Assembly (NCBI RefSeq): GCF_002831685.1 | Contig: NZ_CP025119.1 | Location: 3,186,501-3,250,500 of the forward strand | Origin: Polaribacter sp. ALD11 | GTDB taxonomy: Bacteria; Bacteroidota; Bacteroidia; Flavobacteriales; Flavobacteriaceae | Direction: 5' to 3' | Length of the DNA stretch: 64,000 nucleotides | Shown: piece after piece, positions 28,800 to 38,133 of the stretch | Position numbering within the stretch: the first letter of the stretch is position 1 | Layout: every line of letters begins with the position of its first letter | Notes under the pieces: model-generated | The model's database searches: none | What the model was told of the DNA's origin: nothing | Seen by the model: the letters and a program-made list of their open reading frames with translations, nothing else | Program-made: the position numbers and the translations under genes

Positions 28800-29570
28800 A
28801 TGCAAGAAAAACCGTTAATCTTAGTTACAAATGATGATGGAATTACTGCTCCTGGAATTAGAGCGTTAATAAAAATAATGAATAAGATTGGAGATGTTGT
28901 TGTTGTTGCACCCGATAGTCCGCAAAGCGGAATGGGACATGCAATTACGGTAGATAATGTGTTAACTTGTAATCCTATAACTATTGATGATGGTCCGCAA
29001 TTAGAGTACACGTGCTCTGGAACACCTGCAGATTGTGTAAAAATGGCTGTAAATGAAATTTTAAATAGAAAACCAGATTTATGTGTTTCTGGTATTAATC
29101 ACGGTGCAAATTCTTCGATAAGCGTAATTTATTCAGGAACAATGAGTGCTGCAGTAGAAGCAGGAATAGAGGGTGTGCCCGCAATTGGCTTTTCTTTACT
29201 AGATTTTAAATGGCATGCAGATTTTAAACCATCAGAAGAATATATAAAAAATATTACTTTAAATGCTTTGTTAAATGGTATTCCAGAAGGGATTGTTTTG
29301 AATGTGAATATTCCTAAATTAAAAAAAGAGGAGATAAAAGGAGTGAAGATTTGCAGACAAGCAAATGGATATTGGAAAGAAATTTTTGATAAACGTAAAA
29401 ACCCATTAGGAAAAGAATATTACTGGCTTTCTGGTGAGTTTGTAAATAAAGATAGAGGACAAGATACAGATATTTATGCTTTAGAAAACGGGTATGTTTC
29501 TGTAGTTCCTGTTCAATTTGATATGACTGCACATCATATGATTCAAAAATTAAATTCTTGGGAACTATAA
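28800..29570 (+). CDS. surE: 5'/3'-nucleotidase SurE
   Basis: A 256-residue SurE nucleotidase that removes phosphate from nucleoside monophosphates and is linked to stationary-phase survival. The metal site NDDG is at 11-14 (LVTNDDGITAPGI), with the SGINHGANSS and SGTMSAAVEA blocks after it. It heads a + strand group with a small membrane protein, lpxB, an NlpC/P60 lipoprotein and comEC. Its last 13 bases overlap the small membrane-protein gene. Confidence 0.95.
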   Translation: MQEKPLILVTNDDGITAPGIRALIKIMNKIGDVVVVAPDSPQSGMGHAITVDNVLTCNPITIDDGPQLEYTCSGTPADCVKMAVNEILNRKPDLCVSGINHGANSSISVIYSGTMSAAVEAGIEGVPAIGFSLLDFKWHADFKPSEEYIKNITLNALLNGIPEGIVLNVNIPKLKKEEIKGVKICRQANGYWKEIFDKRKNPLGKEYYWLSGEFVNKDRGQDTDIYALENGYVSVVPVQFDMTAHHMIQKLNSWEL

Positions 29571-29845
29571 AAAAAGATATTTTAATAGGAGTTTTGGTTT
29601 CATTATTCGCCACTTTTGGTGGTATTTTCTTGTATTTAGAATATTTTTCTAAATTTAGTTTTAATGATACATTAGAGATGATAAAAGAAGGTGGTTTGTA
29701 CGGAAAAGTACTCGTTTTAGCTGCAATTCCTAATTTATTTGTGTTTTTTGTTTTTATTAAAAAGAAACAAGATAATCGCGCAAAAGGAGTGTTGTTGGCT
29801 ACTATTTTAATTGCGCTAACAACGCTAATATTAAAGTTTGTTTAA
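29558..29845 (+). CDS. Small three-helix membrane protein
   Basis: A 95-residue protein of unknown function with three hydrophobic segments at about 8-30, 49-66 and 73-93 and a KKKQD basic loop between the second and third. The start is TTG at 29558 inside surE; the only in-frame ATG is residue 41 and would cut the protein in half. It ends before the palindromic repeat that precedes lpxB. Its frame is well kept and lies in the surE-lpxB operon, which supports it being real. Confidence 0.7.
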   Translation: MGTIKKDILIGVLVSLFATFGGIFLYLEYFSKFSFNDTLEMIKEGGLYGKVLVLAAIPNLFVFFVFIKKKQDNRAKGVLLATILIALTTLILKFV

Positions 29846-29860
29846 AAAGAAATAATATAT

Positions 29861-29909
29861 CCTCGAGCGCAATGGAGTCGTTTTAATACGGTCTCGATTG
29901 CGCTCGACC
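29861..29909. repeat. Dispersed palindromic element, family A, copy 1
   Basis: Perfect 11-bp inverted arms TCGAGCGCAAT (29863-29873) and ATTGCGCTCGA (29897-29907) enclose a 23-base loop. The same GC-rich core appears again at 40801-40860. The GC content is much higher than the neighbouring sequence, as in REP-like intergenic elements. It lies just before lpxB. Confidence 0.75.
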
Positions 29910-29925
29910 AGATAGCTTAATGCTT

Positions 29926-31044
29926 ATGAAATATTACATAATTGCCGGTGAAGCTTCAGGAGATTTACATGGTGCTAACTTAATGAAAGAATTATATGTG
30001 CAAGATAAAACTGCAGATATTCGTTTTTGGGGAGGAGATTTAATGCAAGCTGTTGGGGGCAATTTAGTGAGTCATTATAAAGAAAGAGCTTTTATGGGCT
30101 TTTTTGAAGTTTTAAAAAACTTGTCTAAAGTTTTAGGCTTTATTAAGTTTTGTAAAAAAGATATTGCAGCCTTTAACCCAGATGTTATTATTTTTATAGA
30201 CAACTCGGGTTTTAATTTGCGAGTTGCCAAATGGGCAAGAGAAAACAGATTTAAAACGAATTATTACATTTCTCCACAAGTTTGGGCAAGTAGAGCAAGT
30301 AGAGTAAAAGATATAAAAAGAGATATAGATAAATTGTTTGTAATTCTTCCTTTTGAGAAAGATTTTTACAAGAAATACAATTATGAAGTTGCTTTTGTTG
30401 GGCACCCTTTAATTGATGCAATTGCAGATAGAACCCAAGTTTCTGAAGCTGGTTTTAGAAAAGAACACAAGCTAAGTAATAAAAAAATAATTGCTTTATT
30501 GCCTGGAAGCAGAAAGCAAGAAATTACAAAAATGCTGTCGGTAATGTTGTCTTTGGTAGATGATTTTTCTGATTATCAATTTGTCATTGCAGGTGCACCA
30601 AGTCAAGATTTTTCTTTTTACCAAGAAATTATTGGTCAGAGAGAAGTGGCATTTATCAATAATAAAACCTACGATCTATTAAGTGTTTCTTACGCTGCCT
30701 TGGTGGCTTCTGGTACAGCAACATTAGAGACGGCTTTGTTTAAAATACCGCAAGTTGTTTGTTATAAAGGTGGTTATATTTCGTACCAAATAGCAAGAAG
30801 AATTATTACTTTAAAGTTTATTTCTTTGGTTAATTTAATAATGGACAAGGAAGTTGTGAAAGAATTAATTCAGGACGATTTTAATACCAAAAATTTAAAA
30901 GCAGAGTTAACAAATATTTTAGAGGCTTCGTATCGAGAAAAAATGTTTCTGCATTACTTCGATTTAGAGAAAAAATTAGGAGGGAAAGGTGCCTCTAAAA
31001 ATGTAGCAACACAAATTGTAGCAGGTTTAAAATCGAGTTATTAA
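29926..31044 (+). CDS. lpxB: Lipid-A-disaccharide synthase LpxB
   Basis: A 372-residue GT19 enzyme joining UDP-diacylglucosamine and lipid X to form the lipid A disaccharide. Signatures are YYIIAGEASGDLHG at the N-terminus, YYISPQVWA, FVGHPLID, ALLPGSRKQEI and ASGTATLE. I prefer ATG 29926, which gives the usual MKYYIIAGE start; ATG 29920 would add two residues. The next gene begins one base after its stop. Confidence 0.95.
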   Translation: MKYYIIAGEASGDLHGANLMKELYVQDKTADIRFWGGDLMQAVGGNLVSHYKERAFMGFFEVLKNLSKVLGFIKFCKKDIAAFNPDVIIFIDNSGFNLRVAKWARENRFKTNYYISPQVWASRASRVKDIKRDIDKLFVILPFEKDFYKKYNYEVAFVGHPLIDAIADRTQVSEAGFRKEHKLSNKKIIALLPGSRKQEITKMLSVMLSLVDDFSDYQFVIAGAPSQDFSFYQEIIGQREVAFINNKTYDLLSVSYAALVASGTATLETALFKIPQVVCYKGGYISYQIARRIITLKFISLVNLIMDKEVVKELIQDDFNTKNLKAELTNILEASYREKMFLHYFDLEKKLGGKGASKNVATQIVAGLKSSY

Positions 31045-31045
31045 T

Positions 31046-31525
31046 ATGAGAAAATGGTATTTTTTAATTCTTTTAACTTCTTTGGGGCTTGCTTCTTGCT
31101 CATCAACCAAAACAGTTCGAAAAACGACAAAACAACCTTCAACTAAAATTGATAAAATTGTTTCGAACGCTTTAAAATATAAAGGCGTAAAATATCGATT
31201 TGGAGGAACCACAAAAAGAGGAATGGATTGCTCTGGGATTGTCTATGTTTCTTATTTACAAGAAAATGTACAGTTGCCTAGAATTTCTAGAGACATGGCA
31301 AAAAGAGGAGGTGAGATTCCTCTAAAAAAAGCTAAAAAGGGAGATTTACTCTTTTTTAAAACTTCTAAAAGTAGACGAAGAATTAATCATGTTGGACTGA
31401 TTGTTTCTGTTGCAAAAAATCAGATTCGTTTTATACATTCTACAACTTCTAGAGGTGTTATTGTTTCCTCATTGTCTCAAAAATATTGGAAAGATGCCTT
31501 CGTGAAAGTAAAAAGAATATTATAA
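31046..31525 (+). CDS. NlpC/P60 cell-wall endopeptidase lipoprotein
   Basis: A 159-residue lipoprotein (lipobox LASC, Cys18) with one NlpC/P60 domain. The catalytic triad is Cys62 (GMDCSG), His115 (INHVGLIV) and His131 (FIHSTTSRG). Such enzymes cut D-Glu-diaminopimelate bonds in peptidoglycan stems. It starts one base after lpxB. Confidence 0.92.
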   Translation: MRKWYFLILLTSLGLASCSSTKTVRKTTKQPSTKIDKIVSNALKYKGVKYRFGGTTKRGMDCSGIVYVSYLQENVQLPRISRDMAKRGGEIPLKKAKKGDLLFFKTSKSRRRINHVGLIVSVAKNQIRFIHSTTSRGVIVSSLSQKYWKDAFVKVKRIL

Positions 31526-31551
31526 TTTATTTTTAGTAACTTTCCGTTGCT

Positions 31552-33570
31552 ATGAAAAGGTTGTTAAAATATGTGCCTTTACACTTTTTAGTGTTTTTAA
31601 TTTTAGGAATTGGAATCCAATTTTATACTCAAATTTGGACTTTCAGTTTACTGAAGTTGTTATCTACTATATTGTTTTTATCAATTTCTCTTATTTTTCT
31701 TCAGAATAAAAAAGGCATCACATTCGTTGCATTTATTTTATACTTTTTTATTGGTGTTTCTACTGTTTATATTCAAGATGCTAGAAACTTTAAAAACTAT
31801 TATAATAACTTTTCAAAGCAAGATGCTAAAGTAATTTTAAGAATTTCTAAAGTTTTAAAACCAGGTTTTTATTATGAGAAATATGTAGCAGAGGTTGTTC
31901 AATTAAATGAAGAGGGAACTAGAGGAGAAATTTTATTAAATGTTAAAAAAGACAGTTTAAATATCCGGCTTAAAATTGATGATAAACTGTTTGTAAATCC
32001 TGTTTTTAAGAACTTAATTCCGCCTTTAAATCCAAATCAGTTCAATTATAAATCCTATTTAGCAAAACAAGGCATTCATCATCAAATGTTTTTAGAGAGT
32101 TCTCAGTTTTTAAAACTCTCAAACTCTTCTGTTTCTTTAATTGGGATTTCAGAAAATTTTCGAGATAAAATTCAAGAATCATTATTAAAATTCAACTTTA
32201 AGAATGATGAGTTTGCAGTAATTAGTGCGTTGTTATTAGGACAAAGACAAGATATTTCAAAAGGACTCTTAGAAGATTATGCAAATGCAGGCGCAATTCA
32301 TATTTTGGCAGTTTCTGGTTTGCATGTGGGTATTATTTTATTGATTTTGTCTTTCTTCTTTAAGCCTTTAGAAAGACTTAAAAACGGTGCTTATTTAAAA
32401 GCTTTTTGTATTGTTTTGTTATTGTGGATGTTCGCTTTTGTAGCTGGTTTATCAGCTTCCGTTGTAAGAGCGGTAACCATGTTTACTTTTTTAGCAATCG
32501 GGCAATCTTTTCAAAGAAAAAAAGTGGTAGAATTTTCACTAATTTCATCGATGTTATTTCTTTTAATAGTAAAACCAATGTTTCTGTTTGATGTCGGTTT
32601 TCAGTTAAGTTATCTTGCTGTTTTTGGTATTGTTTGGGTACAGCCAAAATTAGCCACTATTTACAAACCAAAATTTTTGTTAGATAAAAAAATATGGCAA
32701 TTATTTACAGTCTCTATTGCTGCACAAGTGGGGATTTTACCCTTAAGTATTTATTATTTTCAGCAATTTCCGGGGTTATTTGTGTTGTCTAATTTAGTAA
32801 TCATTCCTTTTTTAGGTGCTATTTTAGTTGGTGGAGTTGTAATAATCTGTATGTCTTTATTAAATGTTTTGCCACAATTCTTAGCCGATATTTATGGTGC
32901 TATAATTTCTTTAATGAACGAATTTGTAAGTTGGATATCACAACAAGAGCAATTTTTATTTAAAGAAATAGCTATTTCTTTTCTAATGATGTTAGGGTGT
33001 TACTTCTTTATCTTTTCTGGAATTCTTTTTTTGATTAAGAAAAAAACAATTCGATTAACCTACTTTTTAGTTTCAATTTTAATATTGCAAAGTCTTTATT
33101 TTATTGAAGGTAAGACAGCAAATGAGAAAGAAGCTTTTATTGTATTTCATAAAAGTAGGTTTTCTGTAATAGGGAAAAGAGAAGGTGATAATTTAGAAAT
33201 ACAGCATGATCTAGATACCGTAAAAACGAAAGAAATTAAAGCGGTGAAATCTTATAGAATTGCTGAACATATTCAGCGTATACAGAAAACTGATTTTAAA
33301 AGTTACCTCAGATCTAATGAACAAGACATTTTAATAATTGATAGTTTGGGAATTTATCAAGTAAATAATTTGAAGCATCCAATTGTAGTTTTACAATATT
33401 CTCCAAAAATAAATTTAGAGAGATTAATTAAAACGCTTGAACCAAGTTTAATAATAGCAGATGGTTCTAATTATAAAAGTTATGTGACACGTTGGAAAAA
33501 CACTTCAATAAAACAAGAAACTCCGTTTCATTATACTGGTCAAAAAGGAGCTTTCATTTTAGAAAATTAG
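31552..33570 (+). CDS. ComEC/Rec2-family DNA uptake channel protein
   Basis: A 672-residue polytopic protein. A DUF4131-like N-terminal region precedes the competence domain with GAIHILAVSGLHVGIIL, the strongest ComEC signature. Helices follow to about residue 510. The C-terminal 150 residues are hydrophilic, and I do not see the HxHxDH metallo-beta-lactamase motif of Bacillus ComEC, as is common in Flavobacteriaceae. It probably carries single-stranded DNA across the inner membrane. It follows the NlpC/P60 gene by 26 bases. Confidence 0.9.
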   Translation: MKRLLKYVPLHFLVFLILGIGIQFYTQIWTFSLLKLLSTILFLSISLIFLQNKKGITFVAFILYFFIGVSTVYIQDARNFKNYYNNFSKQDAKVILRISKVLKPGFYYEKYVAEVVQLNEEGTRGEILLNVKKDSLNIRLKIDDKLFVNPVFKNLIPPLNPNQFNYKSYLAKQGIHHQMFLESSQFLKLSNSSVSLIGISENFRDKIQESLLKFNFKNDEFAVISALLLGQRQDISKGLLEDYANAGAIHILAVSGLHVGIILLILSFFFKPLERLKNGAYLKAFCIVLLLWMFAFVAGLSASVVRAVTMFTFLAIGQSFQRKKVVEFSLISSMLFLLIVKPMFLFDVGFQLSYLAVFGIVWVQPKLATIYKPKFLLDKKIWQLFTVSIAAQVGILPLSIYYFQQFPGLFVLSNLVIIPFLGAILVGGVVIICMSLLNVLPQFLADIYGAIISLMNEFVSWISQQEQFLFKEIAISFLMMLGCYFFIFSGILFLIKKKTIRLTYFLVSILILQSLYFIEGKTANEKEAFIVFHKSRFSVIGKREGDNLEIQHDLDTVKTKEIKAVKSYRIAEHIQRIQKTDFKSYLRSNEQDILIIDSLGIYQVNNLKHPIVVLQYSPKINLERLIKTLEPSLIIADGSNYKSYVTRWKNTSIKQETPFHYTGQKGAFILEN

Positions 33571-33572
33571 CT

Positions 33573-34091
33573 TTATAAATTACTTTTAAAACCTTTTTCA
33601 AAGTCTTTCCAGTTCGTATTTTTGTAATTGTTTGAAGAGAAATAACCTAGTATTTTCTCGAACATTTTTTTATCTAAATATCCAGGAATACTTTGTATCA
33701 ATTCTTCTGTTTCTGTTAGAAAAATAGTGGTTGGATAAGATAATTTTCCATTTAACAGAGTAGCAGGTAATTGATGAAATCCTTTTCTGCCATTTTTCTG
33801 AAATTTAAAAGTATGATCTTTATAAACAATGTCTTCTTTTTCTTCACCGTCTAATTTAACAGCATAAAAATTGTCATTTATAACATTTATGATTGTTCTA
33901 TTTGAATACGTTTCCATGTCCATTTTTTTACAATAACCACACCAATCTGTGTACACATCAATTAAAATAGGTTTTGGAGTCTTTTTATTTAAAGCAACTG
34001 CTTCCTCAAAAGACAACCACTTAATGGTGTCTTGTGCTTTTGTATTTATAGTAAACAATGTTATTGTTAAAATGAATAGTAATTTTCTCAT
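33573..34091 (-). CDS. Secreted thioredoxin-fold protein
   Basis: A 172-residue protein with a cleavable signal peptide (likely after TKA, residue 19) and a thioredoxin-like domain with active-site CGYC in VYTDWCGYCKKMD. The cis-Pro region is YPTTIFLTETEE. This resembles the periplasmic DUF255/thioredoxin_7 group that reduces or isomerises disulfides. It ends three bases from comEC on the opposite strand. Confidence 0.85.
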   Translation of the reverse strand: MRKLLFILTITLFTINTKAQDTIKWLSFEEAVALNKKTPKPILIDVYTDWCGYCKKMDMETYSNRTIINVINDNFYAVKLDGEEKEDIVYKDHTFKFQKNGRKGFHQLPATLLNGKLSYPTTIFLTETEELIQSIPGYLDKKMFEKILGYFSSNNYKNTNWKDFEKGFKSNL

Positions 34092-34173
34092 AGTATGTGT
34101 TGTCGAAATTGTTGTTCCAAATTTACAAATAAACTTTTTTTAATAGTATATAATTTAGCTGTTTTAAGGCATG

Positions 34174-34208
34174 AAAAAACCTCATAAATTTTAGTTTATA
34201 AGGTTTTT
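34174..34208 (-). terminator. Terminator of the POT transporter gene
   Basis: The arms at 34174-34187 and 34195-34208 (AAAACC...ATAAA with TTTAT..GGTTTT) pair with one mismatch around a 7-base loop. On the minus strand the hairpin runs into a T tract. It is 20 bases after the transporter stop. Confidence 0.7.
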
Positions 34209-34227
34209 AAATATTTATATATTATAA

Positions 34228-35772
34228 TTAATGTACGTTACCCATTAATTTTTTCATTAGAGGAGATAGCACAATAACAATAACTCCTGCTCCTAAAGCA
34301 TACATTGCTATTAATTCAAATCCGTCTGTGTATATAGCTAAAGTATCTAGTCCGCCAACATTAGCATCTGTACTCTCTACTGCCAATTGTTTAGAAATAA
34401 AACCTACAATTTGAAAAGCATAAGCAGAAGATAAAAACCAAATTCCCATCATAAAAGCAATAATTCTTTTTGGTGATAAATCTGTAATTTTAGATAAACC
34501 TACAGGAGACATAAATAATTCTCCAATAGATATTATTAAGTACATTACTAATAAGTAAGCAAAAGGTACCATTCCGTTTTCATCTGCACTTCCTTTACTC
34601 ATTGCTAAGATATAGAAACTAATACCTGCTAATATTAAGCCAAAACCAAACTTGTAAGGTGTTCTAGGGTTTATGTTTTTCTTTGATAAATAAGCCCATA
34701 ACAAAGAAATAGGAATAGCTAAAATAATTATAAACATAGAGTTTAATGAATTTGTCTGACTAGCAGTCATAATTCCTTCTAAAGCAATATTTCTAGACGC
34801 AAACAATGTAATTACACTTCCAGATAATTCGTGGAAACCCCAAAAAAGAGTCATGAAAAAAGTAATTAAAATTGCCATAAACAATTTCTTTCTCTGTTCT
34901 AATTCTACACTTGCTAAAATTTTAATTAAATAAATTCCAATTCCAATACCAATAGCTAAAAAGACCAGCCCAACTAAGTTTTTTTCACCAATTAAAAAAG
35001 TATCATCTGTTGTAATAGACTTGTAAGAGGCTAAAACAAAAGCGATTAATGGAACACAAAGTGTTGCTACTATTGGAATAAAAGTTTTTTGAGGAATCCC
35101 TGCAATTCTCTTTTCGTAGATTTCTTTACTTGGTGGCATACCTTTGTCTCCAAAAACATTCTTTTTAATACCGCTCCAAAAGAAAATTAAACCTGTCATC
35201 ATTCCAATTCCAGCTAAGCCAAAACCATAATGATACCCATATTTTACAGCTAACCAACCGCATAATAAAGGCGCAATCCAACCTCCAATATTAATTCCCA
35301 TATAAAAAATAGTGAAACCAGAATCTTTCCTTACGTCTCCATCTTTATATAAAGCACCAACAAAAGTTGAAATATTGGGTTTAAAGAAACCGTTACCAAC
35401 AATAATAAAAGCCAAGGCTAAAAAGAAGGCAATATCATTCTCTACAGCTAAAACAAAATGACCAATAGACATTAAAATTCCACCTAGAAAAATGGAACTA
35501 CGCATTCCTAAAATTTTATCAGAAATTTGGCCTCCAATAACCGTAGATGCATACACTAAAGAACCATAAGATGCATACACTGCTGCAGTTGCATAATCTC
35601 TATTTGACAAAGATTTAAATATTTCTTCAACCATGTACAGCGTTAACAACGCTCTCATTCCATAGAAACTGAAACGCTCCCACATTTCTGCGAAGAATAA
35701 ATAGAACAATCCTTTCGGGTGTCCAAATAATTGTGGGTCTTCTACAGTAGTACTAACTCCTTTGTCTAACAT
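34228..35772 (-). CDS. Proton-dependent oligopeptide transporter (POT/PTR2 family)
   Basis: A 514-residue major-facilitator protein with about 12-14 helices. FAEMWERFSFYGMRALL near the N-terminus contains the ExxERxxYG proton-coupling motif, and FTIFYMGINIGGWIAP is the second PTR2 signature. It imports di- and tripeptides with protons. It starts two bases after the DPP-IV gene, so cleavage of longer peptides and uptake of the products are probably co-expressed. Confidence 0.93.
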   Translation of the reverse strand: MLDKGVSTTVEDPQLFGHPKGLFYLFFAEMWERFSFYGMRALLTLYMVEEIFKSLSNRDYATAAVYASYGSLVYASTVIGGQISDKILGMRSSIFLGGILMSIGHFVLAVENDIAFFLALAFIIVGNGFFKPNISTFVGALYKDGDVRKDSGFTIFYMGINIGGWIAPLLCGWLAVKYGYHYGFGLAGIGMMTGLIFFWSGIKKNVFGDKGMPPSKEIYEKRIAGIPQKTFIPIVATLCVPLIAFVLASYKSITTDDTFLIGEKNLVGLVFLAIGIGIGIYLIKILASVELEQRKKLFMAILITFFMTLFWGFHELSGSVITLFASRNIALEGIMTASQTNSLNSMFIIILAIPISLLWAYLSKKNINPRTPYKFGFGLILAGISFYILAMSKGSADENGMVPFAYLLVMYLIISIGELFMSPVGLSKITDLSPKRIIAFMMGIWFLSSAYAFQIVGFISKQLAVESTDANVGGLDTLAIYTDGFELIAMYALGAGVIVIVLSPLMKKLMGNVH

Positions 35773-35774
35773 AA

Positions 35775-37991
35775 TTATCCTTTAATTTTTGTTGATGTAT
35801 TTGATTTATTTATTAAATGCGTTTCTACAAAATTTGTCATTTTTGTATATAAATTTAAACGCGTATTTTTTCCTTTGTAAATTCCGTGTGTTCTATCTGG
35901 TACAATAAACATATCGAATTGCTTGTTGGCTTCAATTAAAGAGTTTATCATTCTGTAACTATTTTGAACATGTACATTGTCATCTCCAGTACCATGAACT
36001 AACAAGTAATTTCCTTCTAATTTATCTGCATAATTTACAGGTGAATTCTCATCATAACCACCTGGGTTTTCTTGCGGAGTTCTTAAGAAACGTTCTGTAT
36101 AAACAGAGTCATAAAAACGCCAAGAAGTAACTGGTGCAACAGCAATTGCGGTTGTAAAGATATCATTTCCTTTTAAAAGTGAATTGGTACTCATGTGTCC
36201 GCCAAAAGACCAACCCCAAATACCAATATTGTTTTCGTCGATATAAGTACGTTCTGCTAATTTTCTTGCAGCTGCAATTTGATCTTCAGTTTCATACTTT
36301 ACCAAGTTTAGGTAGGTAGATTTCTTAAAATCACTTCCTTTAAAACCAGTTCCACGGCCATCTACACAAACTACAATCATACCTTTTTGCGCCAACATAT
36401 TGTGCCAATAATCATTACTTGCATTCCATTTATTAGCCACTTGCTGAGATCCTGGGCCAGAATATTGAAACATTAATAATGGATATTTCTTACTTTCATC
36501 AAAATCTACGGGTTTTATCGTCCACATATTTAATTCATTTCCATTAATAGAAATGGTAGAAAATTCTTTTTTACTCATTTTATACGCTGCCAATTGTTCT
36601 TTTAATTCAGCATTGTCTTTTATAACTTTCAGCATTTCGCCTTCAGCAGTATATAAAGAATAAATTGGCGGAATTTGAGAAGAAGAAAAGGTATTGATAA
36701 AGTAATTTAAGTTTTTACTAAACGAAGCTGTGTTTGTACCTTCTTTGGCGCTTAAATATTTTTTGTTATTTCCATCTAAATCAATAGAATAGACACCTCT
36801 ATTTGTAGAGCCATTTTCTACGGATTGATAATAAATAGTTTTTTTGTCTTTATTATAACCATAGTAATTGGTTACCTCCCATTTTCCTTTGGTAATCTGA
36901 TTGATTAATTTTCCAGAAAAATCATAATGATAAATATGATTAAATCCATCTTTTTCGCTTGTCCAAATAAAGCTATTATCATTTAAAAAAGTAAGATTAT
37001 CTGTAACATCTACATACGCCTTGTCAGTTTCACCCAACAATAAAGTTGAACTATTTCTCAACGCATTTACTTTATATAATTTTAAATTATTCTGATGACG
37101 GTTTAAAGTAGTTGCAATTAAAGTCTTCGCATCATTAGACCATTTAATTCTAGGAATATACTCGTAATCACCTAAAGAAACTTTCTTTGTGTTTTTAGAA
37201 GAAACAGTGTACATATGTAAAGTTACAACTGCATTTTTCTCTCCTGCCTTTGGATATTTAAAAACTTGCTGATCAGGATAATTTTTGTCTCCAACCATAT
37301 CCATAGAAAAAGTAGGTACGTTGGTTTCATCAAAACGTAAAAAAGCTAAATAGTTGCTGTTTTTACTCCATTCAAAAGCTTGTACAAAACCAAATTCTTC
37401 CTCATAAACCCAATCTGTAATTCCGTTTATAATGTGATTAAATTTACCATCTTTAGTAACCTGCGTTAATTTATTGCCGTTGGTTACATTTAAAATATAA
37501 ATATTGTTGTTTTTAGCGTAGGCTATTTTTTTACTATCAGGAGAAAAAGTAGGTTCCTGAATATCTTCTCCTATTAAAGTTAGTTTTTTAGAAGCAATAT
37601 TATAGTAATAAAAAGTGCCTGTAAAAGAACGTCTGTATATTTTTTTGAAATCTGTTCCTAAAATTAAAGAAGACTCTTCAGTATTAAAAACATAAGAAGA
37701 AAAACCCTCTAACTCCTTTAAATTATTACTGTTTACAATCGTTTCTACCTTTTCTAAAGTTTTGTAACTATACTTATCTACCGTTGTATTTCCGAAAGCA
37801 TCAGTGTTTAACAAAGAATAAAAATCACCATTCATAGAATTTAAGGCATTCATTCCTTCTGCAGAAAAAGTGCCATCCCAAATTTCTTCTAAAGTAATTT
37901 CTTTAAGTCCAGAGGTATAATTGGATATTGTTTTGTGCTCTTTGCAACTAGCAAGTAAGATTATAGTTGCTAAAATGAAGAGTTTTTTCAT
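35775..37991 (-). CDS. Dipeptidyl-peptidase IV (S9B) lipoprotein
   Basis: A 738-residue serine exopeptidase with a lipoprotein signal (LLASC) and an N-terminal propeller containing DWVYEEEFGF, the double-Glu motif that binds the free N-terminus in true DPP-IV. The catalytic domain has the nucleophile in GIWGWSFGGHMS, Asp in HGTGDDNVHVQN and His in DRTHGIY. It releases X-Pro dipeptides and pairs with the downstream POT transporter. It differs from the S9 gene at 20978, which lacks the Glu pair. Confidence 0.94.
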   Translation of the reverse strand: MKKLFILATIILLASCKEHKTISNYTSGLKEITLEEIWDGTFSAEGMNALNSMNGDFYSLLNTDAFGNTTVDKYSYKTLEKVETIVNSNNLKELEGFSSYVFNTEESSLILGTDFKKIYRRSFTGTFYYYNIASKKLTLIGEDIQEPTFSPDSKKIAYAKNNNIYILNVTNGNKLTQVTKDGKFNHIINGITDWVYEEEFGFVQAFEWSKNSNYLAFLRFDETNVPTFSMDMVGDKNYPDQQVFKYPKAGEKNAVVTLHMYTVSSKNTKKVSLGDYEYIPRIKWSNDAKTLIATTLNRHQNNLKLYKVNALRNSSTLLLGETDKAYVDVTDNLTFLNDNSFIWTSEKDGFNHIYHYDFSGKLINQITKGKWEVTNYYGYNKDKKTIYYQSVENGSTNRGVYSIDLDGNNKKYLSAKEGTNTASFSKNLNYFINTFSSSQIPPIYSLYTAEGEMLKVIKDNAELKEQLAAYKMSKKEFSTISINGNELNMWTIKPVDFDESKKYPLLMFQYSGPGSQQVANKWNASNDYWHNMLAQKGMIVVCVDGRGTGFKGSDFKKSTYLNLVKYETEDQIAAARKLAERTYIDENNIGIWGWSFGGHMSTNSLLKGNDIFTTAIAVAPVTSWRFYDSVYTERFLRTPQENPGGYDENSPVNYADKLEGNYLLVHGTGDDNVHVQNSYRMINSLIEANKQFDMFIVPDRTHGIYKGKNTRLNLYTKMTNFVETHLINKSNTSTKIKG

Positions 37992-38100
37992 TATAGACGT
38001 CGTTTTAATAAAAGTTTGTCAAGTTTACGTAAAAATTCGCAAAAAATGTTTTAAAAAATGAGAAATCTTGAATATTGTGTTAAGTTTTAACGGATTGATT

Positions 38101-38108
38101 TATATTTG
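38101..38108 (+). promoter_or_regulatory. -7 box of the HMG-CoA reductase operon
   Basis: TATATTTG fits TAnnTTTG, with TTG at 38075-38077 after a 23-base spacer. It lies 25 bases before the reductase ATG, in the intergenic region shared with the divergent DPP-IV gene. Confidence 0.6.
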
Positions 38109-38133
38109 TTGTTGATAGATTATAGGATAAGAA

